A program made the position numbers and the translations under genes. This document shows positions 1 to 12,734 of a DNA stretch of 64,000 nucleotides, one piece after another. The DNA lies in the NCBI RefSeq assembly GCF_937616625.2, contig NC_065572.1, forward strand, positions 37,227,653-37,291,652, in the 5' to 3' direction. Position 1 is the stretch's first letter. Each line of letters begins with the position of its first letter. The stretch is from Mercurialis annua (Eukaryota; Streptophyta; Magnoliopsida; Malpighiales; Euphorbiaceae). The notes beneath the pieces were generated by a model. That model ran no database searches. It was not told where the DNA came from and saw nothing but the letters and a program-made list of their open reading frames with translations.

Positions 1-3000
1 TAGCGTTTCACCGTTTTAGCATTATAAACCAAACGTTTACAAACGTTTTAAAAGAAATCCAAGCGTTTCACCTTTTTAGCAATTTAAGCCAAACGTTTAC
101 AAGCATTACGAAACAAATCCAAACGTTTCACCTTCTTAGCGATTGAAGCAAACGTTTACAAACATTGTGAAACAAAACAAACGTTTACAAACGTTACGAA
201 GCAAATGCAAGCATTTAACCTTTTTAGCAATTTAAGCCAAACGTTTACAAACATTCCGAAAGAAATCCAAAGGTTTAACCTTTTTTGTTATTTAAGCCAA
301 ACGTTTGCAATTTTTTAGTGAATGAAGCCAAACGTTACGAAACAAATCCAAACGTTTCACGTTTTTTGCTATTTAAGCCAAACATTTACAAACGTTACGA
401 AACAAATCCAAACGTTTCCCCATTTTAGCGATGGAAGCCAAACATTTACAAACGTTGCGAAACAAGTCCCAACGTTTTTCCTTTTTAGCGATTTAAGCCA
501 AACGTTTACAAACGTTATGAAACAAATCAGAAAGTTTCCCCATTTTAGCGATTTAAGACAAACGTTTACAAACGTTATGAAACAAATCCAAACGTTTCAC
601 CTTTTTATCGATTTAAGCCAAACGTTTACAAACGTTAAGAAACAAAACCAAACGTTTAAAACGTTACGAAAATCCAAACGTTTTATATTTTTAGCTATTT
701 AAGCCAAACGTTTAAACGTTACGGAACAAAACAAAACGTTTCCCATTTTCGATTTAAGCCAAACGTTTGCAAATGTTACGAAACGAATCCAAGCATTTCA
801 CCTTTTTAGCGATTTAAGCCAAACGTTTACACAAGTTACGAAAAAAATCCAAGCGTTTCACCTTTTTAGCAATTTAAGCCAAATGTTTACAAACGTTACG
901 AAACAAATCCAAACATTTCACCTTTTTAGCAATTTAAGCCAAACGTTTACAAACGTTACGAAACAAAATCCAAACGTTTACACACGTTACGAAATAAAAT
1001 CCAAACGTTTACAAACGTTACGAAACAAATCTAAACATTTCCCTATTTCAATGATTTAAGCCAAACGTTTACAAACGTTACGAAAAAATCCAAACTTTTC
1101 ACCGTTTTAGCGATTTAAGCCAAACGTTTACCAACATTACGAAACAAATCCAAACCTTTACAAACATCACGGAACAAAAACAAACTTTTCTCATTTTTAG
1201 CAATTTAAGCCAAACATTTACAAACATTACAAAACAAATCCAAACGTTTTACCTTTTTAGCGATTGAAGCCAAACATTTACATATGTTAAGAAACAAATC
1301 CAAACTATTCCCCATTTTAGCGATTTAAGCCAAATGTTTATAAACGTTACGAAACAAAACCCAAACGTTCACAAACGTTACGCAACATATCCAAATGTGT
1401 ACAAACGTTACAAAACAAATCCAAACGTTTCCCCATTTTTAGCGATTTAAGCCAAACGTTTACAAACGTCACGAAACAAATCCAAACGTTTCACCTTTTT
1501 AGCGATTTAAGCCAAACGTTTACAAATGTTACGAAATAAATCGAAAGGTTTTCCAATTTTAGCTATTTAAGCCAAACGTTTATAAACGTTACGAAACAAA
1601 TCCAAAAGTTTCCTCAATTTTAAGATTGAAGGCAAACGTTTACAAATATTACGAAACAAATCAAAAAGTTTCACCTTTTTAGCAATATAATCCAAATTTT
1701 TACAAACGTTACGAAACAAATCCAATCGTTTATTTCCCCTTTTTATTAATATAAGCCAAACGTTTACAAACGTTACGAAACAAATTCAAATGTTTCACCT
1801 TTTTAGCGATTTAAGCCAAACGTTTACAAACGTCACGAAACAAATCCAACCGTTTCACCTTTTTAGTGATTTAAGCCAAACGTTTACAAATGTTACGAAA
1901 TAAATCCAAAGGTTTTCCAATTTTAGCAATTTAAGCCAAACGTTTACAAACGTTACGAAACAAATCCAAACGTTTCCCCTTTTTCGCAATTGAAGGCAAA
2001 CGTTTATAAATATTACGAAACAAATCCAAAAGTTTCACCTTTTTAGCAATATAATCCAAACTTTTACAAAAGTTATGAAACAAATGCAAGCGTTTATTTC
2101 CCCTTTTTATCAATATAAGACAAACGTTTACAAACATTACGAAACAAATCCAAATGTTTCACCTTTTTAGTGATTTAAGTCAAACGTTTACAAACGTTAC
2201 GAAACAAATCCAAATGTTTCCCCATTTTTAGAAATTTAAGCCAGACGTTTACAAACGTTACGAAACAAATCCAAACGTTTCACCTTTTTAGCGACTTAAG
2301 CCAAACATTTACAAACGTTACTAAACATAGCCAAACGTTTCACCTTTTTAGAGATTGAAGCCAAACGTTTACAAATGTTACGAAATAAATCCAAACGTTT
2401 CACCTTTTTAGCAATTTAAGACAAACTATTACAAACTTTACGAAACAAATCCAAATGTTTCACCTTTTTAACGATTTATGCCAAACGTTTACAAACGTCA
2501 CGAAACAATACCAAACGTTTCAAACATTACAAAACAAATTAGAAAATTTCACATTTTTAGCGATTTAAGCCAAACATTTACAAACATTACGAAACAAAAC
2601 CAATCATTTACAAACATTACGAAACAAATCAAAACGTTTCCCCTTTTTAACAATTCAAGCCAAACAGTTACAAACGTTACGGAACAAATCCAAACGTTTC
2701 CCCTTCATAGCGATTTAAGCCAAACGTTTACGAATGTTACGAAACAAAACCAAACGTTTCACCTTTTTAGCTATTTAAGCAGAACGTTTACAAACGTTAC
2801 TAAACAAAACCAAACATTTCACCTTTTTAGCGATTTAAGCCGAACGTTTACAAACATTACGAAACAAAACCAAACGTTTCGCCTTTTTAGCAATTTAAGC
2901 CAAACGTTTACAAACGTTACAAAAAAAATCCAAACATTTCACCTATTAAGCGATTTAAGCCGAACGTTTACAAACGCTACGAAACAAATCTAAACGTTTC

Positions 3001-4480
3001 ACCTTTTTGTCAATTTAAGCCGAACGTTTACAAACGTTACTAAACAAAACCAAACCTTTACAAACATTACGGAACAAAAACAAACTTTTCTCATTTTTCG
3101 CAATTTAAGCCAAACATTTACAAACGTTACAAAACAAATCCAAACGTTTCACCTTTTTAGCGATTGAAGCCAAACATTTACATACGTTAAGAAACAAATC
3201 CAAACTTTTCCCCATTTTAGCGATTTAAGCCAAATGTTTATGAACGTTACGAAACAAAACCCAAACGATTACAAACATATCCAAATGTGTACAAACATTA
3301 CAAAACAAATCCAAACGTTTCACCATTTTTAGCGATTTAAGCCAAACGTTTACAAACGTCACGAAACAAATCCAAACGTTTCACCTTTTTAGCGATTTAA
3401 GCCAAACGTTTACAAATGTTACGAAATAAATCCAAAGGTTTTCCAATTTTAGCGATTTAAACCAAACGTTTACAAACGTTACAACAAATCCAAACGTTTC
3501 CCCAATTTTGAGATTGAAGGCAAACGTTTACAAATATTACGAAACAAATCCAAAAGTTTCACCTTTTTAGCAACATAATCCAAACTTTTACAAACATTAC
3601 GAAACAAATCCAAGCGTTTATTTCCCCTTTTTATCAATATAAGTCAAACGTTTACAAATGTTACGAAACAAATCCAAATTGTTTACCTTTTTAGCGATTT
3701 AAGTAAAACGTTTACAAACGTTACGAAACAAATCCAAATGTTTCCCCATTTTAGCGATTTAAGCCAAACAATTAAAACGTTATGTAACAAATCTAAACGT
3801 TTCACCTTTTTAGCGATTTAAGCCAAACATTTACAAACGTTACTAAACAAATCCAAATGTTTCACCTTTTTCGAGATTGAAGCCAAACGTTTACAAATCT
3901 TACGAAACAAATCCAAACGTTTCACCTTTTTAGCAATTTAAGGCAAACTATTATAAACTTTACGAAACAAATCCAAATGTTTCACCTTTTTAGCGATTTA
4001 AGCCAAACGTTTACAAACGTTACGAAACAATACCAAACGTTTAAAACATTGCAAAACAAATTAAAAAATTTCACATTTTTAGCGATTTAAGCCAAACATT
4101 TACAAACATTGCGAAACAAAACCAATCGTTTACAAACATTACGAAACAAATCAAAACGTTTCCCCTTTTTAGCAATTTAAGCCAAACATTTACAAACGTT
4201 ACGGAACAAATCCAAATGTTTCCCCTTCATAGTGATTTAAGCCAAACGTTTAAGAATGTTACGAAACAAAACCAAACGTTTCCCCTTTTTAGCTATTTAA
4301 GCCGAACGTTTACAAACGTTACTAAACAAAACCAAACATTTTACCTTTTTATCCATTTAAGCCGAACGTTTACAAACATTACGAAACAAACCCAAACGTT
4401 TCGCCTCTTTAGCAATTTAAGCCAAACGTTTACAAACGTTACAACAAAAATCCAAACATTTCACCTTCTTGGCGATTTAT
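1..4480 (+). repeat. Diverged satellite with local multi-monomer duplications
   Basis: This left part does not share the 3.2-3.7 kb variant order seen further right. It has its own smaller periodicities. The unusual string CGTTTATTTCCCC starts at 1727, 2091 and 3615, showing a 364-bp (six-monomer) duplication and a 1524-bp one. ACGGAACAAAAACAAAC recurs at about 1169 and 3069 (1900 bp apart), and CGAAACAATACCAAACG recurs at 2501 and 4023 (1522 bp apart). Monomers are more divergent here than at 12-32 kb, as expected for an array flank that is homogenised less often. The right boundary is approximate. Confidence 0.8.
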
Positions 4481-5622
4481 GGCAAACGTATACAAACATT
4501 ACGTAACAAATCCAAACGTTTCACCTTTTAAGAAATTTAAAGCCAAACATTTACAAACGTTACAAAAAAACCAAACGTTTCACATTTTTAGCAATTTAAG
4601 CCAAACGTTTACAAACGTTACGAAACAAATCCAAGCGTTTCACCTTTTTAGCAATATAAACCAAACGTTTACAAACGTTACGAAACAAATCCAAGCGTTT
4701 CACATTTTTAGCAATTTAAGCCAAACGTTTACAAATGTTACGAAACAAATCCAAGCGTTTCACCTTTTTAGCAATTTAAACGAAACGTTTACAAACATTA
4801 TCAAACAAATCCAAGAGGTTCACCTTTTTAGAAATTTAAGCCAAACATTTACAAACGTTAGGAAACAAATCCAAACGTTTCACCTTTATAGCGATATAAG
4901 CCAAACGTTTACAAACGTTACCAAACAAATCCAAACGTTTCACCTTTTTAGCGATTTAAGCCAAACGTTTACAAACGTTACGAAACAAATCCAAATGTTT
5001 CACCTTTTATCTATTTAAGCCAAACGTCAAAAAACGTTAAGAAAAAAAACCAAACGTTTAAAATGTTACGAAGCAAATCCAAACGTTTTACCTTTTTAGC
5101 GATTTAATCCAAACTTTTAGAAACGATACAAAACAAATCCAAACATTTCACCTTTTTAGCGATTTAAGCCAAACGTTTACAATCGGTACGAAACAAATCC
5201 AAACGTTTCCCCTTTTTAGCGATTTAAGCCAAACGTTTACAAACGCTACGAAATCAATCTAAATGTTACCCCTTTTTAGCAATATATGCAAAACGTTTAC
5301 AAACGTTACGAAATAAATCCAAACGTTTCATCTTTTTAACGATTTAAGACAAACATTTGCAAATGTTACGAAACAAATACAAACTTTTAACCTTTTTAGC
5401 GATTTAAACCGAACATTTACACACGTTACGAAACCAATTCAAACGTTTCACCTTTTTAGCGATTTAAGGCGAACGTTTCCAAACGTTACGAAACAAATCC
5501 AAACACTTCCCCTATTTAGCGTTGAAAGCCAAACATTTACAAACGTTACGACACAAATCCAAACGTTTCACATTTTTAGCGATTGAAACCAAACCTTTAC
5601 AAACGTTACGAAACAAATTCAA
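4480..5622 (+). repeat. HOR unit 0, partial (entry into the HOR domain)
   Basis: From about 4.5 kb the monomer order matches the end of the next two HOR units. The variant CCAAGAGGTTCACC is at 4811, 8488 and 12044, that is 3677 and 3556 bp apart, and the flanking order (CTTTATAGCGATATAAGCC, then AAACGTCAAAAAACGTTA) is kept. Sequence identity to unit 1 is lower than between later units. This marks the left edge of the HOR domain; the exact edge cannot be set by eye. Confidence 0.7.
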
Positions 5623-8600
5623 ATGTTTCTCATATTTAACAATTTAAGCCATACATTTACAAAATTTACGACACAAAACCAAGAGTTTCACCTTTTTAGC
5701 AATTTAAGCCAAACGTTTACAAACGTTGCGAAACAAATCCAAACGTTTCATATTTTTAGCGATTTAAGCCAAACGTTTACAAACGGTATGAAAGAAATCC
5801 AAACGTTTCACCTTTTTAGCGATTTAAGCCAAACGTTTACAAACGCTACGAAACAAATCGAAATGTTTCACCTTTTTAGCGATTTAAGCCAAACGTTTAC
5901 AAACGTTAAGAAACAAATCCAAATGTTTCCCCATTTTTGCGATTTAACCAAACGTTTAAAACGTTTCAAAACAAATCCAAACATTTCACCTTTTTAGCGA
6001 TTTATGCCAAACGTTTACAAAATTTACGAACAAATCCAAACGTTTCACCTTTTTAGCGATTTAAGCCAAACGTTTACAAACGTTACGAAACAAATCCAAA
6101 CGTTTCACCTTTTTTGCAATTTAAGCCAAATGTATACAAACTTTACGAAACAAATCAAAACGTTTCACCTTTTAGCGATTTAAGCCAAACGTTTACAAAT
6201 GTTGGGAAACAAATCCAAATGTTTCTCATATTTAATAATTTAAGCCAAACGTTTACAAACGTTACGAAACAAAACCAAGTGTTTCACCTTTTCAGCAATT
6301 TAAGCCAAACGTTAACAAATGTTACGAAACAAATCCAAACGTTTCACCTTTTTATCGATTTAAGCCAAACGTTTCACCTTTTTAGCGATTTAAGTCATAC
6401 GTTTATAAACGTTAAAACCAAACTTTCTAAACGTTACGAAACGAATCCAAACGTTTACAAAAGTCACAAAACAACACCAAATGTTTCCCCATTTTAGCAA
6501 TTTAAACCAAACGTTACAAACGTTACGAAACAAAACCAAACGATGCTAAACGTTACGAAACAAATCCAAACGTTTCCCATTTTTAGTGATTTAAGCCAAA
6601 CGTTTACAAACGTTACGAAACAAATCTGAACGTTTCACCATTTTATTGATTGAAGCCTAACATTTACAAACGTTATGAAAAAAATCCAAACGTTTCGAAA
6701 CAAATTTAAAACGTTAAAAACGTTACAAACAAATCCAACCGTTTAACGTTTTTAGCAATTTAAGCCGAACGTTAACAAAGGTTACAAAACAAATCCAAAT
6801 GTTTCACCTTTTCAATAATTTAAGCCAAACGTTTACAAACGTTACAAAACTAATCAAAACGTTTAAAATGTTAAGAAACCCTTATTAGCATTTTAAGCCA
6901 AATGTTTACAAACCTTACGAAACAAATCCAAACGTTTCACCTCTTTAGCTATATAAAACAAATGTTTACAAACGTTACGAAACAAATTCAAACGTTTCAC
7001 CTTTTTAGTGATTTAAGCCAAATGTTTACAAACGTAAAAAAACATTTTACCTTTTTAATGATTTAAGCCAAATATTTACAAACGTTACGAAACAAATCCA
7101 AAAGTTTAACCTTTTTAGCGATTTAAGCCAAACATTTACAAATGTTACGAAACAAATCTAAACATTTCCCCTTTTTATCTATTTAAGCCAAAAGTTTATA
7201 AACGTTACAAAACAAATCCAAGCGTTTCACCTTTTTTGCGATTTAAGCCAAACGTTTCAAAACGTTACGAAACAAATCCAAATGTTCCTGCTTTTTAGCG
7301 AATTAAGCCAAACGTTTACAAACTTTATGAAACAAATCCAAACGTTTCACCTTTTTAGCGATTTAAGCCAAACGTTTACAAACGTTACGAAACAAAACAG
7401 GACGTTTCACCTTTTTTCCGATTTAAGTCAAACGTTTACAAACATTACGAAACAAAACAGGACGTTTCACCTTATTAGTGATTTAAGCCAAACATTTACA
7501 AACATTACGAAACAAATCCAAACGTTTCACCTTTTAGCGATTTAAGCCAAACGTTTACAAACGTTATGAAACAAATCCAAACGTTTCACATATTTAACAA
7601 TTTAAGCCAAACGTTTACAAACGTTATGAAATAAAACCAAGTGTTTACAAACATTACGAAACAAAACAGGACGTTTCACCTTTTTTAGCGATATAAGCCA
7701 AACGTTTACAAACATTACGAAATAAAACATGACGTTTATCCTTTTTTAGAATTAAAGCCAAACGTTTACAAACATTACGATATGAAACCAAACGTTTAAA
7801 ACGTTACGAAACAAATCCAAACATTTCACCTTTTTAGCGATTTAAGCCAAACATTTACAAACGCTACGAAACAAATCCAAAAGTTTCACCTTTTCAGCAA
7901 TTTAAGCCAAACGTTTACAAACGTTTCCAAACGTTACGAAACAAATACAAGCGTTTCACCTTTCTTAGCAATATAAGACAAACGTTTACAAAAGTTGCGA
8001 TACAAATCCAATTATTTCACATTTTTAGCGATTTAAGCCAAACAAATCCAAACGTTAAGAAACAAATCTAAACGTTTCGCATTTTTAGCAATATTAGCCA
8101 AACATTTACAAACGTTACAAAACAAATCTAAACGTTTCCCCATTTTAGCGATTTAAGCCAAACGTTTAAAAAGTTACGAAACAAATCCAAACGTTTTACC
8201 TTTTTAGCAATTTATGCAAAACGTTTACAAACGTTACGAAACAAATCCAAACATTTCACATTTTTAGCGATTGAAGCCAAACAAATCCAAACGTTAAGAA
8301 ACAAATCTAAACGTTTCACATTTTTAGCAATATTAGCCAAACATTTACAAAAGTTACAAAACAAAAACCAAGCGTTTCACGTTTTTTGCAATTTAAGCCA
8401 AACGTTTACAAACGTTACGAAACAAATCCAAGCGTTTCACCTTTTTAGCAATTTAAACCAAACGTTTACAAACGTTATCAAACAAATCCAAGAGGTTCAC
8501 CTTTTTAGAAATTTAAGCCAAACGTTTACAAACATTAGGAAACAAATCCAAACGTTTCACCTTTATAGCGATATAAGCCAAACGTTTACAAACGTTACCA

Positions 8601-9178
8601 AACAAATCCAAACGTTTCACCTTTTTAGCGATTTAAGCCAAACGTTTACAAACGTTAGGAAACAAATCCAAACGTTTCACCTTTTAGCTATTTAAGCCAA
8701 ACGTCAAAAAACGTTACGAAAAAAACCAAACGTTTAAAATGTTACGAAACAAATCCAAACGTGTTACCTATTTAGCTATTTAATCCAAACTTTTAGAAAC
8801 GATACAAAACAAATCCAAACGTTTCATCTTTTTAGCGATTTAAGCCAAACGTTTACAAACGTTACGAAATAAATCCAAACGTTTCACCTTTTTAACGATT
8901 TAGGACAAACGTTTGCAAACGTTACGAAACAAATCCAAACGTTTAACCTTTTTAGCGATTTAAGCCGAACATTTACACACGTTATGAAACAAATTCAAAC
9001 GTTTCACCTTTTTAGCCATTTAAGGCGAACGTTTCCAAACGTTACGAAACAAATCCAAACACCTCCCCTATTTAGCGTTGAAAGCCAAACATTTACAAAC
9101 GTTACGATACAAATCCAAAGGTTTCACATTTTTAGCGATTGAAACCAAATCTTTACAAACGTTACGAAACAAATTAAA
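5623..9178 (+). repeat. HOR unit 1 (3556 bp)
   Basis: Units are phased here on the variant string ATGTTTCTCATATTTAACA, which occurs once per unit; the phase is arbitrary. This unit is 3556 bp, about 59 monomers. Landmarks in order are a 30-bp half monomer near 6360-6390, the marker TTAAGAAACCCTTATTAGC near 6874, a run of AACAGGACGTTTCACC variants near 7397-7700, and AAATCCAAACGTTAAGAAAC blocks near 8047 and 8287. The next unit has the same length and order but carries point differences and small compensating indels. Confidence 0.85.
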
Positions 9179-12100
9179 ATGTTTCTCATATTTAACAATT
9201 TAAGCCAAACGTTTACAAAATTTACGAAACAAAACCAAGAGTTTCAACTTTTTAGCAATTTAAGCCAAACGTTTACAAACGTTACGAAACAAATCCAAAT
9301 GTTTCATATTTTTAGCGATTTAAGCCAAACGTTTACAAACGGTACGAAAGAAATCCAAACGTTTCACCTTTTTAGCGATTTAAGCCAAACGTTTACAAAC
9401 GCTACGAAACAAATCCAAACGTTTCACCTTTTTAACGATTTAAGCCAAACGTTTACAAACGTTAAGAAACATATCCAAATGTTTCCCCATTTTAGCGATT
9501 TAACCAAACGTTTAAAACGTTTCAAAACAAATCCAAACATTTCACCTTTTTAGCTATTTATGCCAAACGTTTACAAACATTACGAACAAATCCAAACGTT
9601 TCACCTTTTTAGCGATTTAAGCCAAACGTTTACAAACGTTACGAAACAAATCCAAACGTTTCACCTTTTTAGCAATTTAAGCCAAAGGTATACAAACCTT
9701 ACGAAACAAATCAAAACATGTCACCTTTTAGCGATTTAAGCCAAAACGTTTACAAATGTTGGGAAACAAATCCAAACGTTTCTCATATTTAATAATTTAA
9801 GCCAAACGTTTACAAACGTTACGAAACAAAACAAAGTGTTTCACCTTTTCAGCAATTTAAGCCAAACGTTAACAAACGTTACGAAACAAATCCAAACGTT
9901 TCACCTTTTTATCGATTTAAGCCAAACGTTTCACCTTTTTAGCTATTTAAGTCATACGTTTATAAACGTTAAAACCAAACTTTCAAAACGTTACGAAACG
10001 AATCCAAACGTTTACAAAAGTTACAAAACAACACCAAATGTTTCCCCATTTTAGCAATTTAAACCAAACGTTACAAACGTTACGAAACAAAACCAAACGA
10101 TGCTAAACGTTACGAATCAAATCCAAACGTTTCCCATTTTTAGTGATTTAAGCCAAACGTTTACAAACGTTACGAAACAAATCTGAACGTTTCACCATTT
10201 TCTTGATTGAAGCCTAACATTTACAAACGTTATGAAAAAAATCCAAACGTTTCGAAACAAATTTAAAACGTTAAAAACGTTACAAACAAATCCAACTGTT
10301 TAACGTTTTTAGCAATTTAAGCCGAACGTTAACAAAGGTTACAAAACAAATCCAAATGTTTCACCTTTTCAATAATTTAAGCCAAACGTTTACAAACGTT
10401 ACAAAACTAATCAAAACGTTTAAAATGTTAAGAAACCCTTATTAGCATTTTAAGCCAAATGTTTACAAACCTTACGAAACAAATCCAAACGTTTCACCTC
10501 TTTAGCGATATAAAACAAATGTTTACAAACGTTACGAAACAAATTCAAACGTTTCACCTTTTTAGTGATTTAAGCCAAATGTTTACAAACGTAAGAAAAC
10601 AAAACCAAACATTTGACCTTTTTAATGATTTAAGCCAAATATTTACAAACGTTACGAAACAAATCCAAAAGTTTCACCTTTTTAGCTATTTAAGCCAAAC
10701 ATTTACAAATTTTACGAAACAAATCTAAACGTTTCCCCTTTTTATCTATTTAAGCCAAAAGTTTATAAACTTTACTAAACAAATCCAAGCGTTTCACCTT
10801 TTTTGCGATTTAAGCCAAACGTTTCAAAACGTTATGAAACAAATCCAAACGTTCCTGCTTTTTAGCGAATTAAGCCAAACGTTTACAAACTTTATGAAAC
10901 AAATCCAAACGTTTCACCTTTTTAGCGATTTAAGCCAAACGTTTACAAACGTTACGAAACAAAACAGGACGTTTCACCTTTTATACGATTTAAGTCAAAC
11001 GTTTACAAACATTACGAAACAAAACAGGACGTTTCACCTTATTAGCGATTTAAGCCAAACATTTACAAACATTACGAAACAATTCCAAACGTTTCACCTT
11101 TTAGCGATTTAAGCCAAACGTTTACAAACGTTATGAAACAAATCCAAACGTTTCACATATTTAACAATTTAAGCCAAACGTTTACAAACGTTATGAAATA
11201 AAACCAAGTGTTTACAAACATTACGAAAAAAACAGGACGTTTCACCTTTTTTAGCGATATAAGCCAAACGTTTACAAACATTACGAAACAAAACATGACG
11301 TTTATCCTTTTTTAGAATTAAAGCCAAACGTTTACAAACATTACGATATGAAACCAAACGTTTAAAACGTTACGAAACAAATCCAAACATTTCACCTTTT
11401 TAGCGATTTAAGCCAAACATTTACAAACGCTACGAAACAAATCCAAAAGTTTCACCTTTTCAGCAATTTAAGCCAAACGTTTACAAACGTTTCCAAACGA
11501 TACGAAACAAATCCAAGCGTTTCACCTTTTTTAGCAATATAAGACAAACGTTTACAAAAGTTGCGATACAAATCCAATTATTTCACATTTTTAGCGATTT
11601 AAGCCAAACAAATCCAAACGTTAAGAAAAAAATCTAAACGTTTCATATTTTTAGCAATATTAGCCAAACATTTACAAACGTTACAAAACAAATCTAAACG
11701 TTTCCCCATTTTAGCGATTTAAGCCAAACGTTTAAAAAGTTACGAAACAAATCCAAACGTTTTACCTTTTTAGCAATTTATGCAAAACGTTTACAAACGT
11801 TACGAAACAAATCCAAACATTTCACATTTTTAGCGATTGAAGCAAAACAAATCCAAACGTTAAGAAACAAATCTAAACGTTTCACATTTTTAGCAATATT
11901 AGCCAAACATTTACAAATGTTACAAAACAAAAACCAAGCGTTTCACGTTTTTTGCAATTTAAGCAAAACGTTTACAAACGTTACGAAACAAATCCAAGCG
12001 TTTCACCTTTTTAGCAATTTAAACCAAACGTTATCAAACAAATCCAAGAGGTTCACCTTTTTAGAAATTTAAGCCAAACGTTTACAAACATTAGGAAACA

Positions 12101-12734
12101 AATCCAAACGTTTCACCTTTATAGCGATATAAGCCAAACGTTTATAAACGTTACCAAACAAATCCAAACGTTTCACCCTTTTAGCGATTTAAGCCAAACG
12201 TTTACAAACGTTACGAAACAAATCCAAACGTTTCACCTTTTAGCTATTTAAGCCAAACGTCAAAAAACGTTACGAAAAAAACCAAACGTTTAAAATGTTA
12301 CGAAACAAATCCAAACGTGTTACCTATTTAGCTATTTAATCCAAACTTTTAGAAACGATACAAAACAAATCCAAACGTTTCATCTTTTTAGCGATTTAAG
12401 CCAAACGTTTACAAACGTTACGAAATAAATCCAAACGTTTCACCTTTTTAACGATTTAGGACAAACGTTTGCAAACGTTACGAAACAAATCCAAACTTTT
12501 AACCTTTTTAGCGATTTAAGCCGAACATTTACACACGTTATGAAACAAATTCAAACGTTTCACCTTTTTAGCCATTTAAGGCGAACGTTTCCAAACGTTA
12601 CGAAACAAATCCAAACACTTCCCCTATTTAGCGTTGAAAGTCAAACATTTACAAACGTTACAACACAAATCCAAAGGTTTCACATTTTTAGCGATTGAAA
12701 CCAAATCTTTACAAACGTTACGAAACAAATTCAA
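9179..12734 (+). repeat. HOR unit 2 (3556 bp)
   Basis: Same length and same variant order as unit 1: the half monomer near 9920-9950, TTAAGAAACCCTTATTAGC near 10430, AACAGGACGTTTCACC variants from about 10970, and the AAATCCAAACGTTAAGAAAC blocks near 11610 and 11850. One monomer near 12025 has lost about 15 bp between two AAACGTT copies (AAACCAAACGTTATCAAAC instead of a full monomer), a deletion absent from unit 1 at 8459-8485. Confidence 0.85.

Noticed and set aside
1931..2137. Minus-strand frames in the satellite (also at 11169, 15106, 37287, 39203 and 52329)
   Set aside because: They are reverse-strand shadows of the same tandem monomers, with the same lack of conserved ends.
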